Assembly (NCBI GenBank): GCA_000375685.1
Contig: AQVQ01000030.1
Span: 1-15,160, forward strand
Direction: 5' to 3'
Length of the DNA: 15,160 bases
Source: a crenarchaeote SCGC AAA261-N23
Lineage (GTDB): Archaea; Thermoproteota; Thermoprotei; Gearchaeales; Gearchaeaceae
Shown here piece after piece: positions 1 to 7,838 of this stretch. The stretch's first letter is position 1, and every line of letters begins with the position of its first letter. The notes under the pieces are model-generated. The model was not told the DNA's origin and searched no databases. It was given only the letters and a program-made list of their open reading frames with translations. A program made the translations under genes and the position numbers.

Positions 1-95
1 TATACCTTTCAAAACCCCCTTCAAGACTGTAAGTTTTATATCCTAGCTTTCTATAATGTTTGGCCAAGCCTTTACTTGTAAGACCCTTTTCACAG
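1..95. repeat. 95-bp inverted repeat, outer left arm (partner 1052-1146)
   Basis: Bases 1-95 are the exact reverse complement of 1052-1146. Position 96 no longer pairs with 1051. Both arms encode the same ThiI rhodanese residues. The arm reaches the very edge of the window. Confidence 0.98.
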
Positions 96-1051
96 ACAAA
101 AATTACAGTAGATTTATTCAAAATATCATCGCTTAAATCAAGTAATGTAATTGAATTTGGTATCTTCATTTTTTCAGGCATCAAATTTACAATAACAGAA
201 TCGTGAGGAATGAAACTTATCGTAAATTCTTCTTCTTTTAACTTAGATAATTGTTCTTCTAAAGGTCTCAATAAGTCAATCTCAATGTTATTTTCAACAG
301 CTTCCTTTATAGTATCCAAATTCAACAAACTAAAATCGTTTCTAAATTTTTCAATATCAGCCCTTGGAGTTAGTGGACCAATAGCTATAGAGCAAAGTTC
401 TTGAACTTTTAAAGATAATTCATATGTTCCTATTTTTCTTGAAAAATCTATTATTTCTTCTTTATCCATTCCTATTAAGGGCCTAAAGATGGGCAATTTT
501 ATACCTTCCTCAGCTACCCTTATGTTTCTTGCAGTTTGACTCGTTGCTTGGGCTATTGACTCACCTGTAACCATTGCATCATATCCTTTCTCAATAGCCA
601 ATAATTCGGCAGCCATGTACATTCCTCTTCTCAATGCAACTTGCCATATTTTTGGAACAAGCTTCTTCATTATTTCGTTTATGAAAGAACCAAGTTGAAC
701 AATGTATATTTTAGCTTCATGCCCGTAGAACCAATTTTCAGCTAAATATTTGGCCACCTTAACAACGTCGATTGCATCATTTAAGCTACCAAAAGCAAAA
801 TGTATGAAATCTACTTTGCAACCCCTTTTTGCTAAAAACCATGCAGCTACAGGAGAATCAAAACCTCCTGAGAAAAGTGAAAGAACCTTATCTCCTGTTC
901 CTATAGGTAGACCCTTCGGACCTTCTATTGTTTTGTTGAAAACAAAGGCTTTATTGTTTCTTATTTCTAAGCTTATCTCAATTTCGGGATTTTCAAGGTT
1001 TACACCACTTGAATAGGGCAATAGTAAACTTCCTATATATGAAGAAGCCTG
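1..1051 (-). CDS. thiI: tRNA 4-thiouridine synthase/sulfurtransferase ThiI, partial, in inverted orientation
   Basis: ThiI adenylates U8 of tRNA and transfers sulfur to make 4-thiouridine; it can also serve thiamine biosynthesis. I translated this minus-strand frame by hand: 350 codons are open, from the junction at 1051 to the window edge. The stretch starts near the end of the THUMP/linker region. It carries the PP-loop motif SGGFDSP at about 851-871 and the block VTGESIAQATSQT. A cysteine in ELCSIAIGP (codon at 392-394) matches the E. coli C344 position, and a rhodanese-like domain has its active cysteine in CEKG (codon at 92-94), like E. coli C456. The spacing between PP-loop and rhodanese Cys (259 residues) fits the E. 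coli enzyme. About 130 N-terminal residues are absent. The final 95 bases are repeated inverted at 1052-1146, where the real 3' end continues on the plus strand. Identity is secure; the orientation here is probably a chimeric join. Confidence 0.9.
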
Positions 1052-1146
1052 CTGTGAAAAGGGTCTTACAAGTAAAGGCTTGGCCAAACATTATAGAAAG
1101 CTAGGATATAAAACTTACAGTCTTGAAGGGGGTTTTGAAAGGTATA
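1052..1146. repeat. 95-bp inverted repeat, inner left arm (partner 1-95)
   Basis: This is the exact reverse complement of bases 1-95. The chimeric junction lies at 1051/1052, where ThiI sequence on one strand meets ThiI sequence on the other. See the right-end pair for an arm of the same length. Confidence 0.98.
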
Positions 1147-1187
1147 GAAAATTAAAGGAGAATGAGGCTCAAATTTCAGAAGTTTAG
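1053..1187 (+). CDS. thiI: ThiI C-terminal rhodanese segment, 5'-truncated at chimeric junction
   Basis: Forty-four codons run from the catalytic Cys (CEKGLTSKG) to a TAG at 1185-1187. Codons up to 1146 duplicate, in inverted orientation, the thiI codons at 1-95. The last 13 residues (RKLKENEAQISEV) occur only here and supply the true C-terminus. Inverting 1-1146 rebuilds one continuous thiI frame, so in the genome thiI probably lies on the plus strand and ends here. It is convergent with the endonuclease IV-like gene, with only 6 bases between the two stop codons. No start codon or ribosome site belongs to this fragment. Confidence 0.88.
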   Translation, partial: CEKGLTSKGLAKHYRKLGYKTYSLEGGFERYRKLKENEAQISEV

Positions 1188-1193
1188 CTTATT

Positions 1194-2042
1194 TTAAGCT
1201 TTCATACTGACCTCCTCGAGGCTTTCATAGTAATTTTTTAAAAGCAAAGCATCCTCTTCAAGGTTGGGGCTTTCGCAAATTATAACTCCTTCAACATTGA
1301 ACTCCTTTATGACCTTTAATATATCCTTCCATTTTAGATCTGATTCTGAAAGATTAACATGCGTTCCAGCCTTATCAAGCTTTATACCAGAAATGTGAAC
1401 ATGCATGTTTTTAATAATATCTTTGCCTAAACTTTTCTCCAGTTTTTCCATTGTGGCCTTAAATTTTGCCTTAGTGTTCCAATGGTTTCGATACCTTAAA
1501 TGTGCAAAGTCAACGCATGGTAAAACTCCTTCAATCTCTTGGGAAAGCTTTATTACTTCTTCAAGGCTACCGAACTTTGACTCCATCTCCATTGTTTCAG
1601 GTCTTATCCAAACATCATAACCAGCTTCTTTTATTTCACCCATTGCTAATTTCAAGGAATTTTTCACCCTCAAAAAAGATTCATCTTTAGGCATCTTCTG
1701 GTACCAACCTGGATGAAAGCAAACTGAATAACCTCCTGCTAAATGTAAAGCCCTTGCGCTTTCAACTATAAATCTTATACTGTTTTTTAATTTCGCTTCA
1801 TCTTTTCCGTTTAAATTAATATAATATGGAGCATGGGCTGTTAAAACAACACCGTTGCTTTTAGCAATTTCATTAGCTTTAATAGCCTGATCTTCATTTA
1901 ACTTTACTCCATAAACAAACTCCAATTCCATGGCATTCAAATTAAGTTCTACTATTCTTTGAATACCGTTTACAGTATCTTTTTTCTTTGCTGAATGCGG
2001 TACTCCTGCTGGACCGAAGTATATCCCTTTAATACTTTTCAT
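1194..2042 (-). CDS. Endonuclease IV-like TIM-barrel protein (AP endonuclease family 2)
   Basis: Predicted metal-dependent AP endonuclease of the xylose-isomerase-like TIM-barrel superfamily, 282 aa, typical of endonuclease IV (about 280). It would cut the backbone 5' to abasic sites in base excision repair. Candidate metal ligands match E. coli Nfo in order and spacing: H70 (TAHAPYY), H110 (CFHPGWY), E149 (RPETME), D178 and H181 (DFAH), H214 or H216 (NMHVHIS), H228 (GTHVN) and E257 (ICESP). The Asp that pairs with the late His in Nfo (D229) is Gly226 here, so one zinc site may differ. That leaves room for a related sugar-isomerase-like role. The ATG at 2040-2042 lies about 23 bp from a TATA-like tract, which suits a leaderless mRNA. 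The gene is divergent from a probable HhH glycosylase and convergent with thiI. Confidence 0.82.
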   Translation of the reverse strand: MKSIKGIYFGPAGVPHSAKKKDTVNGIQRIVELNLNAMELEFVYGVKLNEDQAIKANEIAKSNGVVLTAHAPYYINLNGKDEAKLKNSIRFIVESARALHLAGGYSVCFHPGWYQKMPKDESFLRVKNSLKLAMGEIKEAGYDVWIRPETMEMESKFGSLEEVIKLSQEIEGVLPCVDFAHLRYRNHWNTKAKFKATMEKLEKSLGKDIIKNMHVHISGIKLDKAGTHVNLSESDLKWKDILKVIKEFNVEGVIICESPNLEEDALLLKNYYESLEEVSMKA

Positions 2043-2055
2043 TATATCATAAACA

Positions 2056-2070
2056 ATTTTTTTAAATTAA
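2056..2070. promoter_or_regulatory. Shared TATA-like tract between divergent repair genes
   Basis: The 56-bp gap between the two divergent starts contains one T7-AAATTAA tract that can serve as a TATA box on either strand. It is centred about 23 bp from the minus-strand ATG at 2042 and about 35 bp from the plus-strand TTG at 2099. A bidirectional promoter is inferred; no transcript data are available. Confidence 0.5.
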
Positions 2071-2098
2071 ACTTTAACTAGAAATTAAAGGAAAGAAA

Positions 2099-2791
2099 TT
2101 GGAATCAAAGCTTAAAGAAATCTTGGATAGTCACATGAGCAAAGTAGAGGGAATAAAAGAATACTGCAATAGATGCTTAGCTACAGAGCGATGGGGAGGA
2201 AAAGTTGTTTTAATGGTCGTTGATGCAAGCTTTACTTCAAGTGGCTTAAATTATTTCACGGCTGTTGTTCCAAAGGTTGTAGAATTTGAGAATAAGTTTG
2301 TAAAGAACAGCAAGATAAATAGCTTGAAAGATCTTGCAAAATACGATATAGAAAAGCTCAAAAGCATATGGAGATTCGAAAGGAGTTGGAATGTTGCGAT
2401 AGACGTAGCAAGATATTTAAGCTCCTTGAATGAAGATGATAAGATTTCAATAAGGAATTGGGCAAGAAACTCTAAGTTGGATAATTGGAAAAATGATCCT
2501 ATAGGAAAAATAAAAGGTGTTGGATTGGTTACATATCAATATCTAAGAATGATGGGAGGTGTCGATACATGCATGCCTGACAAAATTGTTAAAAGGGTTT
2601 TGAACGAGATATTTGAAAAAGCAGGATATGAAAGAGTTGAAGACGATTTTGAGTTCATAAAGAGAGTTGAAGAAATTTCTAAGTTAACAGGCTATAGACC
2701 AATAGAGTTAACATGGATGACGTGGTTAATACAATCTGAAGGGGATAAAATAAGAATGGATAAATACAGAGAAATACTAAAGAGAATATAA
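2099..2791 (+). CDS. Probable HhH-GPD-type DNA glycosylase/lyase family protein
   Basis: A 230-aa soluble protein. Residues 136-146 (GKIKGVGLVTY) form a helix-hairpin-helix, followed by GGVDTCMPDKIVKRV (154-167). This arrangement resembles the HhH-GPD fold of base-excision glycosylases, with D156 at the position of the Nth catalytic Asp (VDTHV). No lysine follows the hairpin as in bifunctional Nth enzymes, so a monofunctional activity or a divergent role is possible. The N-terminal half has a conserved-looking block (VVDASFTSSGLNYFT, 40-54) that I cannot tie to a named domain. The start is TTG; an internal ATG at codon 13 is the alternative. Its neighbour across 56 bp is the endonuclease IV-like gene, which supports a repair role. 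Exact substrate unknown. Confidence 0.6.
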   Translation: MESKLKEILDSHMSKVEGIKEYCNRCLATERWGGKVVLMVVDASFTSSGLNYFTAVVPKVVEFENKFVKNSKINSLKDLAKYDIEKLKSIWRFERSWNVAIDVARYLSSLNEDDKISIRNWARNSKLDNWKNDPIGKIKGVGLVTYQYLRMMGGVDTCMPDKIVKRVLNEIFEKAGYERVEDDFEFIKRVEEISKLTGYRPIELTWMTWLIQSEGDKIRMDKYREILKRI

Positions 2792-2801
2792 GATAAACAA
2801 A

Positions 2802-2809
2802 TTTATAAA
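2802..2809 (+). promoter_or_regulatory. TATA box for the FAD oxidoreductase operon
   Basis: TTTATAAA lies 10 bp past the preceding stop, with its centre about 25 bp before the ATG at 2830. In archaea this places transcription initiation at or next to the start codon. There is no Shine-Dalgarno sequence before the ATG, which fits a leaderless first gene. Confidence 0.65.
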
Positions 2810-2829
2810 CCAAATTTGAATGTATATCA

Positions 2830-3990
2830 ATGAATAAAAACATTCTAATAATAGGCGGCGGTGCATGGGGGCTAAGCACAGCTTTTCATTTAGCAAATCA
2901 AGGAGTTAAGGATATTCTTGTGTTGGAAAGGAATTACATTGCAAGTGGTCAAAGCGGCCATACAAGTGCAATTGTAAGGCAACTATATACCAATGAAACA
3001 ACAGCCAAAATAGCAAGAATGAGCCTTGAATTCTTTAGGAAATTCAAAGAAAACGTGGGTTACGATCTGGATTTCAATCAAGTTGGCTTGGTTGTTGTAA
3101 GTTTTGAGAAAGATTCAATGCTAAGCACAATAGAAAGACTTAAAAATTTGGGCATAAGATATGAGGTTCTAAATAATGAATCTTTGAAATCAATTGACAA
3201 GAATTTGAAAGTAAGGGATGATGAAATTGCGATATATGAACCTGAGGCAGGATACGTAGATCCTATAGAAACAACTTGGAATTTTGCTAAAGCAGCGATG
3301 GATAAAGGCGTTCAAATCATAGAAGGAGAAAAAGTTGTTTCAATTGGTAAAAAAGAAGGTTGGGTTGTTAAAACAACAAATAGAGAATATAATGCATCTA
3401 AGCTGGTTGTTGCAGCAGGAATTGAAACACCAAAGATTGTAAGCAATTTAGGCCTTAATTTACCAGTTTATTTAATACCTTTTCCTATATGTTACATAAA
3501 AAGGCCATATAATTTCAGTTCTTTAAATTACGTATTCTTTGATTTTTCTGTAAACTATTACACAAGACCTGAAGAACCTAATCAAATTATAGTAGGAGCA
3601 GTTCATCCGCAAATGAGCTATAGTAGTGCAGAAGGATATGTTCCAGATGAAATATTCCATTGGTCAAAAGTTGATACTGAAGTAAGCCATAGAGCAGACT
3701 ATGAAACTTTGAAAGCTTATCTAGAGGGATTGAGATTTAGGTTTGATAATCTGAAGGAAATAAAGGTAGTAAGAGATTTGATGCCTTACGTTGATATTAC
3801 ACCTGATTGGGAGCCTATAATAGATGAAATAGAAGAAGATCTTTATATTGCATGTGGATCAAGCGGTCATGGATTTAAGCTTTCTCCTATGATAGGAAGA
3901 ATGATTTCAGAACTTGTAATTTATAAGAAGTCAAAAGTTATTGATGCGAAACCTTATTCAATAAAAAGATATAGAAAATGGGAAAAGTAA
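2830..3990 (+). CDS. FAD-dependent amine oxidoreductase (DAO / sarcosine oxidase beta-like)
   Basis: A 386-aa flavoprotein of the D-amino-acid oxidase superfamily, which oxidises the C-N bond of amino acids or N-methyl amines such as sarcosine, glycine or proline. Residues 5-14 hold the Rossmann dinucleotide signature IIGGGAWG (G9, G11, G14), with E33 at the end of the second strand to bind ribose. SGQSGHTSAIVRQLY is the usual FAD-contact segment after it. The C-terminal FAD motif GSSGHGFKLSP is at 343-353. Length is standard for the family. It is a cytoplasmic enzyme with no signal peptide. It leads a three-gene operon: the next gene overlaps by 13 bp. Substrate cannot be read from sequence; the lack of alpha/gamma/delta sarcosine oxidase subunits argues for a single-subunit oxidase or dehydrogenase. 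Confidence 0.85.
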   Translation: MNKNILIIGGGAWGLSTAFHLANQGVKDILVLERNYIASGQSGHTSAIVRQLYTNETTAKIARMSLEFFRKFKENVGYDLDFNQVGLVVVSFEKDSMLSTIERLKNLGIRYEVLNNESLKSIDKNLKVRDDEIAIYEPEAGYVDPIETTWNFAKAAMDKGVQIIEGEKVVSIGKKEGWVVKTTNREYNASKLVVAAGIETPKIVSNLGLNLPVYLIPFPICYIKRPYNFSSLNYVFFDFSVNYYTRPEEPNQIIVGAVHPQMSYSSAEGYVPDEIFHWSKVDTEVSHRADYETLKAYLEGLRFRFDNLKEIKVVRDLMPYVDITPDWEPIIDEIEEDLYIACGSSGHGFKLSPMIGRMISELVIYKKSKVIDAKPYSIKRYRKWEK

Positions 3991-4415
3991 ACATAGAAGG
4001 AAATTATTTTGTAAGTAGCAGTAAAGAAAAAGTGACAGAATTACTCAGCAACATGCAAATGATATCAAAATGCCTTAAGGGACTAGAAGAAATTAAGGAA
4101 TTGAAAGAAAATTCTTTGTCTTCAAAGATAAAAATAAGTGAAGGACTGGTAAGAGGTATATTTAACTTGGAAGCTAATTTAAAAAAGGATTTGGATAATT
4201 TGTTAATTGATTTTAAGCTTTATGGAACATTAGGAAGAGCTGAAGGATTAATTACTTTAAAATTAACTCAAGTTGAGAAAAACAGTACGAACATTAGCTA
4301 TAAGGCAGATTTGGAAGTTAAAGGCTTAGGAGCAACTTTAGCAAAGAAGCAAATATCTGAGCTCGCTGAAAAGATTCTCAAAGAAATTTTAGATTGCTTC
4401 AATAATTTAAAGTAA
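3978..4415 (+). CDS. CoxG-like SRPBCC protein (CO dehydrogenase subunit G family)
   Basis: A 145-aa protein that resembles the CoxG/SRPBCC fold: an N-terminal strand and helix (VNIEGNYFVSSSKEKVTELL), a conserved-looking MISKCLKGLEEIKEL turn where CoxG has an LxxCxPG-like motif, central beta strands and a C-terminal amphipathic helix (KKQISELAEKILKEILDCF) typical of CoxG. In carboxydotrophs CoxG helps place molybdenum CO dehydrogenase at the membrane; many homologues sit by other oxidoreductases. No CoxLMS genes occur here, so the partner may be the FAD oxidoreductase encoded just upstream. It starts 13 bp inside that gene (ATG at 3978) and abuts the MFS gene, so translational coupling is likely. 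The family assignment is from pattern only. Confidence 0.7.
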   Translation: MGKVNIEGNYFVSSSKEKVTELLSNMQMISKCLKGLEEIKELKENSLSSKIKISEGLVRGIFNLEANLKKDLDNLLIDFKLYGTLGRAEGLITLKLTQVEKNSTNISYKADLEVKGLGATLAKKQISELAEKILKEILDCFNNLK

Positions 4416-5840
4416 ATGGAATATCAAACAAAAGTTCTTCTTAATTTAGCATCTATAGCTCTTTTGATAAACTATGTTGAAACAATGGTTATACCTGCTT
4501 TGCCAACTATACAAAATGAATTTTCCACAACTGCATCTATAGCTGCATGGATAACTTCAGCTTTTATAATTGTCGGTGCAATAATACCGCCTATATTTGG
4601 TAAACTCGGAGATCTTTATGGAAAGAAGAAGATGTATCTAATTTCTATGATCTTTTACATCATTGCAGTAGGAATTGCAGGTTTTTCTTCAAATATCTAC
4701 GTTCTAATAACTGCTAGAGCTATCCAAGGAATAGGATTTGCTATGTTCCCCATAGGTTTAGCTATAATTACTGATATCTTTCCAAAGGAAAGAGTTGCTA
4801 CTGCTCAAGGAATAATAAGCGGAATGCTTGGAATTGGAACTGCCTTGGGATTAATCATAGGATCTTATATTGATCAATATTTAGGATGGAGATATGCTTT
4901 TCATATAGCTTTTATTCTTTCTATAATTGCTGTATTAATCTCAAATTTCATCATAAAAGAAAGTGAAATAAGAACAAAGGGAAAAATCGATTATATAGGA
5001 GCTTCAGCTCTTATGGCAGGAGCTTCATTAATACTTATTTATTTGACTGAAGGGCCTTATCTTGGCTGGATTTCATCTGAAGAAATTTTGCTCATAATAC
5101 TCGGTCTATCATTAACAATTTTCTTCTTCTATTATGAATCTAGAAGTAAAACTGAACCAATAATAAACATTAGCTTACTAAAAATAAGGAACTTCATGGT
5201 TGCTAACGTTGTTGGGATTCTTTCAGGTATAGCTTTATTTCTAATGTTTTTCATGGTAATCTACTATTCTCAACTTCCTAAACCATATGGTTTAGGATTG
5301 GATATAGTTTCAGCAGGATTAACCTTAGCTCCAGCTACAGTGGTCCAGTTGGTTGTTGGACCCATAATTGGGAGGCTAACTACAAGGATTGGCCCAAAAC
5401 CAATTTTAATCTTTGGTTCTTTGATAAGTATACTAGGATTCTATTTACTCATGATAAATAGAGCTGGGCCCTATGAAGTTACTGAAGATTTAGTAGTTTC
5501 AGGTTCTGGGATAATTTCATTGATAATTCCTATAATAAACATGGTTGCTGTTTCTGTTCCAAAGGAATATATAACTGTCAGCTTAGGCATGAATACATTA
5601 ATTAGGAATATAGGAGGCTCAATAGGTCCCGTTGTTGCTTCAGTATACATGGCTACATATCAAGATCCTGTTATTGTTTTCTATGGCAATCAGATCATAG
5701 ATGTAAATTTCGTTCCTTCATCATTTTCATTCGATGCAATGCTAATCACATCAATTGGGATATTGTTTGTGGTTCTAATAATATCTGCAAAGTATACAAA
5801 GAATTATGTATTCAAAGAAAAAAGCCTTGCGATGTTATAA
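4416..5840 (+). CDS. MFS drug/organic-solute exporter, DHA2-like (14 TM)
   Basis: A 474-aa integral membrane protein of the major facilitator superfamily. Proton-coupled efflux is typical of DHA2 relatives. The first helix has the DHA2-style ETMVIPALPTIQ (22-33). Motif A, GKLGDLYGKKK, lies at 63-73 in the loop after TM2, and RAIQGIG marks TM4. A GIGTALGLIIGSYI segment marks the motif C region of TM5. Hydrophobic stretches fit about 14 helices. The ATG directly follows the TAA of the CoxG-like gene with no gap, which indicates coupled translation. Substrate unknown; in this operon it may move the substrate or product of the FAD oxidoreductase. Confidence 0.85.
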   Translation: MEYQTKVLLNLASIALLINYVETMVIPALPTIQNEFSTTASIAAWITSAFIIVGAIIPPIFGKLGDLYGKKKMYLISMIFYIIAVGIAGFSSNIYVLITARAIQGIGFAMFPIGLAIITDIFPKERVATAQGIISGMLGIGTALGLIIGSYIDQYLGWRYAFHIAFILSIIAVLISNFIIKESEIRTKGKIDYIGASALMAGASLILIYLTEGPYLGWISSEEILLIILGLSLTIFFFYYESRSKTEPIINISLLKIRNFMVANVVGILSGIALFLMFFMVIYYSQLPKPYGLGLDIVSAGLTLAPATVVQLVVGPIIGRLTTRIGPKPILIFGSLISILGFYLLMINRAGPYEVTEDLVVSGSGIISLIIPIINMVAVSVPKEYITVSLGMNTLIRNIGGSIGPVVASVYMATYQDPVIVFYGNQIIDVNFVPSSFSFDAMLITSIGILFVVLIISAKYTKNYVFKEKSLAML

Positions 5841-5851
5841 TTTAAAAATTT
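5841..5851 (+). promoter_or_regulatory. Possible TATA box for the secreted protein gene
   Basis: TTTAAAAATTT begins right after the MFS stop codon, with its centre about 33 bp before the ATG at 5878. This would give a leader of only a few bases. Readthrough from the upstream operon is equally possible across this 37-bp gap. Confidence 0.4.
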
Positions 5852-5877
5852 AAGCCAAATTTTCCTTAAATTAGGTC

Positions 5878-7776
5878 ATGGAAAGAAAAGTAATATGCAT
5901 TATCTTGCTTTCTTCTTTGCTAATAACAACGGGCATACCTTTAAGCTCTTCAATCAATCCCTTTCCTTCATTCTCAAAATGGATTACACAAAACGGCCTT
6001 GCAGCTCCTGGTCAGACAGCTTTACCAATAAGCATTAGTATAGCAAACCTGTATTCTACATTAGCCCTAGTAAATATTACGTTCACGAGCACTTTTCCCT
6101 TCAGAATTTTCAATTCAACAAACGGAAATTATACTTTTTTCATACCAAAGTGGAATCAAGGGCAAATTTTGAATTTTACGCTTTTATTGAATATTGCAAA
6201 TAATATAAAAAACGGAATTTATCTTGAAAACTTTACCATTAGTTCAGGAACTTTTGTTTTCAAATCAAGTGTACAAGTTCCTGTATTAGGCTATGTTAAC
6301 TTTGATTTGCAAGGAATTTGGGGTAGTTTAAATCAAACTTTAGTTGCAGCCAAAGGAGAAACAAACTTGCCCCTTACAATAATTATTAAGAACGAAGGAA
6401 ACGTCTTAGCAAGTAACGTAACAATTCTCTTCAACAATTCTAATTCTTTTCCCTTATATTTCTATCAAGAATATTCAAGTGTTGGATTTGTTCCTGCAGG
6501 TGGATTTAATGTAGCAACAAATGTAGCTAATATCAGTAGTGAAGCAAGGAACGGTCTTTATTATATTCCTGTGAAAATTAGATACTTCAATAATTCCATT
6601 TCAAACGATTATATTCCTGTTTATATATTAGGCAACGTAACTTTTTCACTTCAATCGATATGGGGCTCAATCAATCAGCCAATACTTGTTTCTCCAGGGG
6701 AAAATAATGTTCCTTTAACAATTATAATAAAGAATCTGGGCAATGTTATTGCAAGCAATGTAACTTTGTATTTAAAAAATCAGTTTCCTGTAATGTTTTA
6801 CCAACATGATGTTGAAGTTGGCTACATTCCTGTTGGAGAGGCTAGCCTTATTACAGTATTTACTTCAGTGTATCCAAACGCTACTTCAGGTTTGTATTAT
6901 ATCAATATTACAATATCCTATTTTAAAAATCAAACAACTAGCTCATTATTACCAGTATTTATAAGTTCTCCTAACATTTCGATAACAGCATATACATATC
7001 CTCCCCAAATATTTCCAGGATTCTTCGACGTAAAACTTACAGTCTTTATTTTTGATTTAAGCAATGTATTCGCAAATAATGCAACCTTAACTGTAAAGGC
7101 CCCCTTCCAATTTGTTACGCCCAGCAGTATAAGGTTTGGAATAATACCGGCATTCAAATCTTTAAACTTTACTTTCCTTTTTAATGTTCCTGATAATATT
7201 TCAAGTGGTAGCTACGATGTTAACATTACACTGAGTTATGATGGAGGAATTACTACTTATATTTATCCATTAGAAGTGTACCCTAAGGCTAAGATTGAGG
7301 TAACAAGCATTTCCTATTCTCCCTTAACTCCTGGAAGTACTAATAATCTTGTAATAGTAACTTTAAAAAATATTGGTAATGAAACAGCAAAGAATTTGAA
7401 GTTATTCATTCAACCAAATCAGGTAATTTTCCCACATGTAAGCTCATCGAATCCATTGATGGCTTTAACGGTGTCAACTATATACGTTGGAGATTTGAGA
7501 CCGAATAGCAGTTACAATCTAGGTTTAGTTTTAGATGTAAGCGATGGCGCAATACCGGGTAACTATAGCATAGTCATTACTGCTGTTTGGAATCAAACAG
7601 GCTCGATATATCCATTTGTTGAAAACATTAAAATAGGGTTATCTGTAAGCCCAACGCTTGAGCAACGGATTTTAACACCTTCTTTATTCAACATATACTT
7701 CGATTTACTATTGGTTATTGTAATAGCGATCATCGCTACTGCAATTGCGTTTATTTTAAGAAGAAGAAAGAAGTAA
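5878..7776 (+). CDS. Secreted, C-terminally anchored protein with tandem CARDB/NEW3-like domains
   Basis: A 632-aa cell-surface protein. An N-terminal signal peptide (about 1-25: Arg/Lys, then a hydrophobic core ending near GIPLSSS) and one C-terminal membrane helix (about 607-626) before the stop-transfer tail RRRKK put most of the chain outside. The ectodomain is a series of beta-sandwich modules. Two are clear homologous repeats 114 residues apart: FDLQGIWGSLNQ at 142 and FSLQSIWGSINQ at 256, each followed by NxPLTIIIKNxGNVxASNVT. Further diverged modules begin near 366 and 473 (SPLTPGSTNN...VTLKNIGNETAKNLKL), the typical CARDB/COG1361 pattern. Many N-x-S/T sequons suggest heavy N-glycosylation. 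It has no catalytic motif that I recognise. Possible roles are S-layer-associated scaffold or partner of the upstream transporter. Codon use looks like its neighbours. Confidence 0.75.
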   Translation: MERKVICIILLSSLLITTGIPLSSSINPFPSFSKWITQNGLAAPGQTALPISISIANLYSTLALVNITFTSTFPFRIFNSTNGNYTFFIPKWNQGQILNFTLLLNIANNIKNGIYLENFTISSGTFVFKSSVQVPVLGYVNFDLQGIWGSLNQTLVAAKGETNLPLTIIIKNEGNVLASNVTILFNNSNSFPLYFYQEYSSVGFVPAGGFNVATNVANISSEARNGLYYIPVKIRYFNNSISNDYIPVYILGNVTFSLQSIWGSINQPILVSPGENNVPLTIIIKNLGNVIASNVTLYLKNQFPVMFYQHDVEVGYIPVGEASLITVFTSVYPNATSGLYYINITISYFKNQTTSSLLPVFISSPNISITAYTYPPQIFPGFFDVKLTVFIFDLSNVFANNATLTVKAPFQFVTPSSIRFGIIPAFKSLNFTFLFNVPDNISSGSYDVNITLSYDGGITTYIYPLEVYPKAKIEVTSISYSPLTPGSTNNLVIVTLKNIGNETAKNLKLFIQPNQVIFPHVSSSNPLMALTVSTIYVGDLRPNSSYNLGLVLDVSDGAIPGNYSIVITAVWNQTGSIYPFVENIKIGLSVSPTLEQRILTPSLFNIYFDLLLVIVIAIIATAIAFILRRRKK

Positions 7777-7800
7777 AATTAGTATCTAAAATTCGAAAAC

Positions 7801-7807
7801 TTTATAG
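7801..7807 (+). promoter_or_regulatory. TATA box for ppcA
   Basis: TTTATAG has its centre about 35 bp before the TTG start at 7839, which predicts a leader of about 10 nt. There is no Shine-Dalgarno match just before the start. Confidence 0.5.
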
Positions 7808-7838
7808 ATATCATAATTAAGTATGATTTTGATTTAAA

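Noticed and set aside
750..1016. Plus-strand ORF of 88 codons opposite thiI, and a 64-codon one at 210-404
   Set aside because: They are antisense shadows of the well-conserved ThiI frame and match no known family.
1..1146. Phase-variable invertible segment bounded by 95-bp inverted repeats
   Set aside because: No recombinase is nearby, the arms lie within one coding domain, the outer arm would not code in frame upstream of ThiI, and an unrelated repeat of equal length occurs at the other end. Artefact is simpler.
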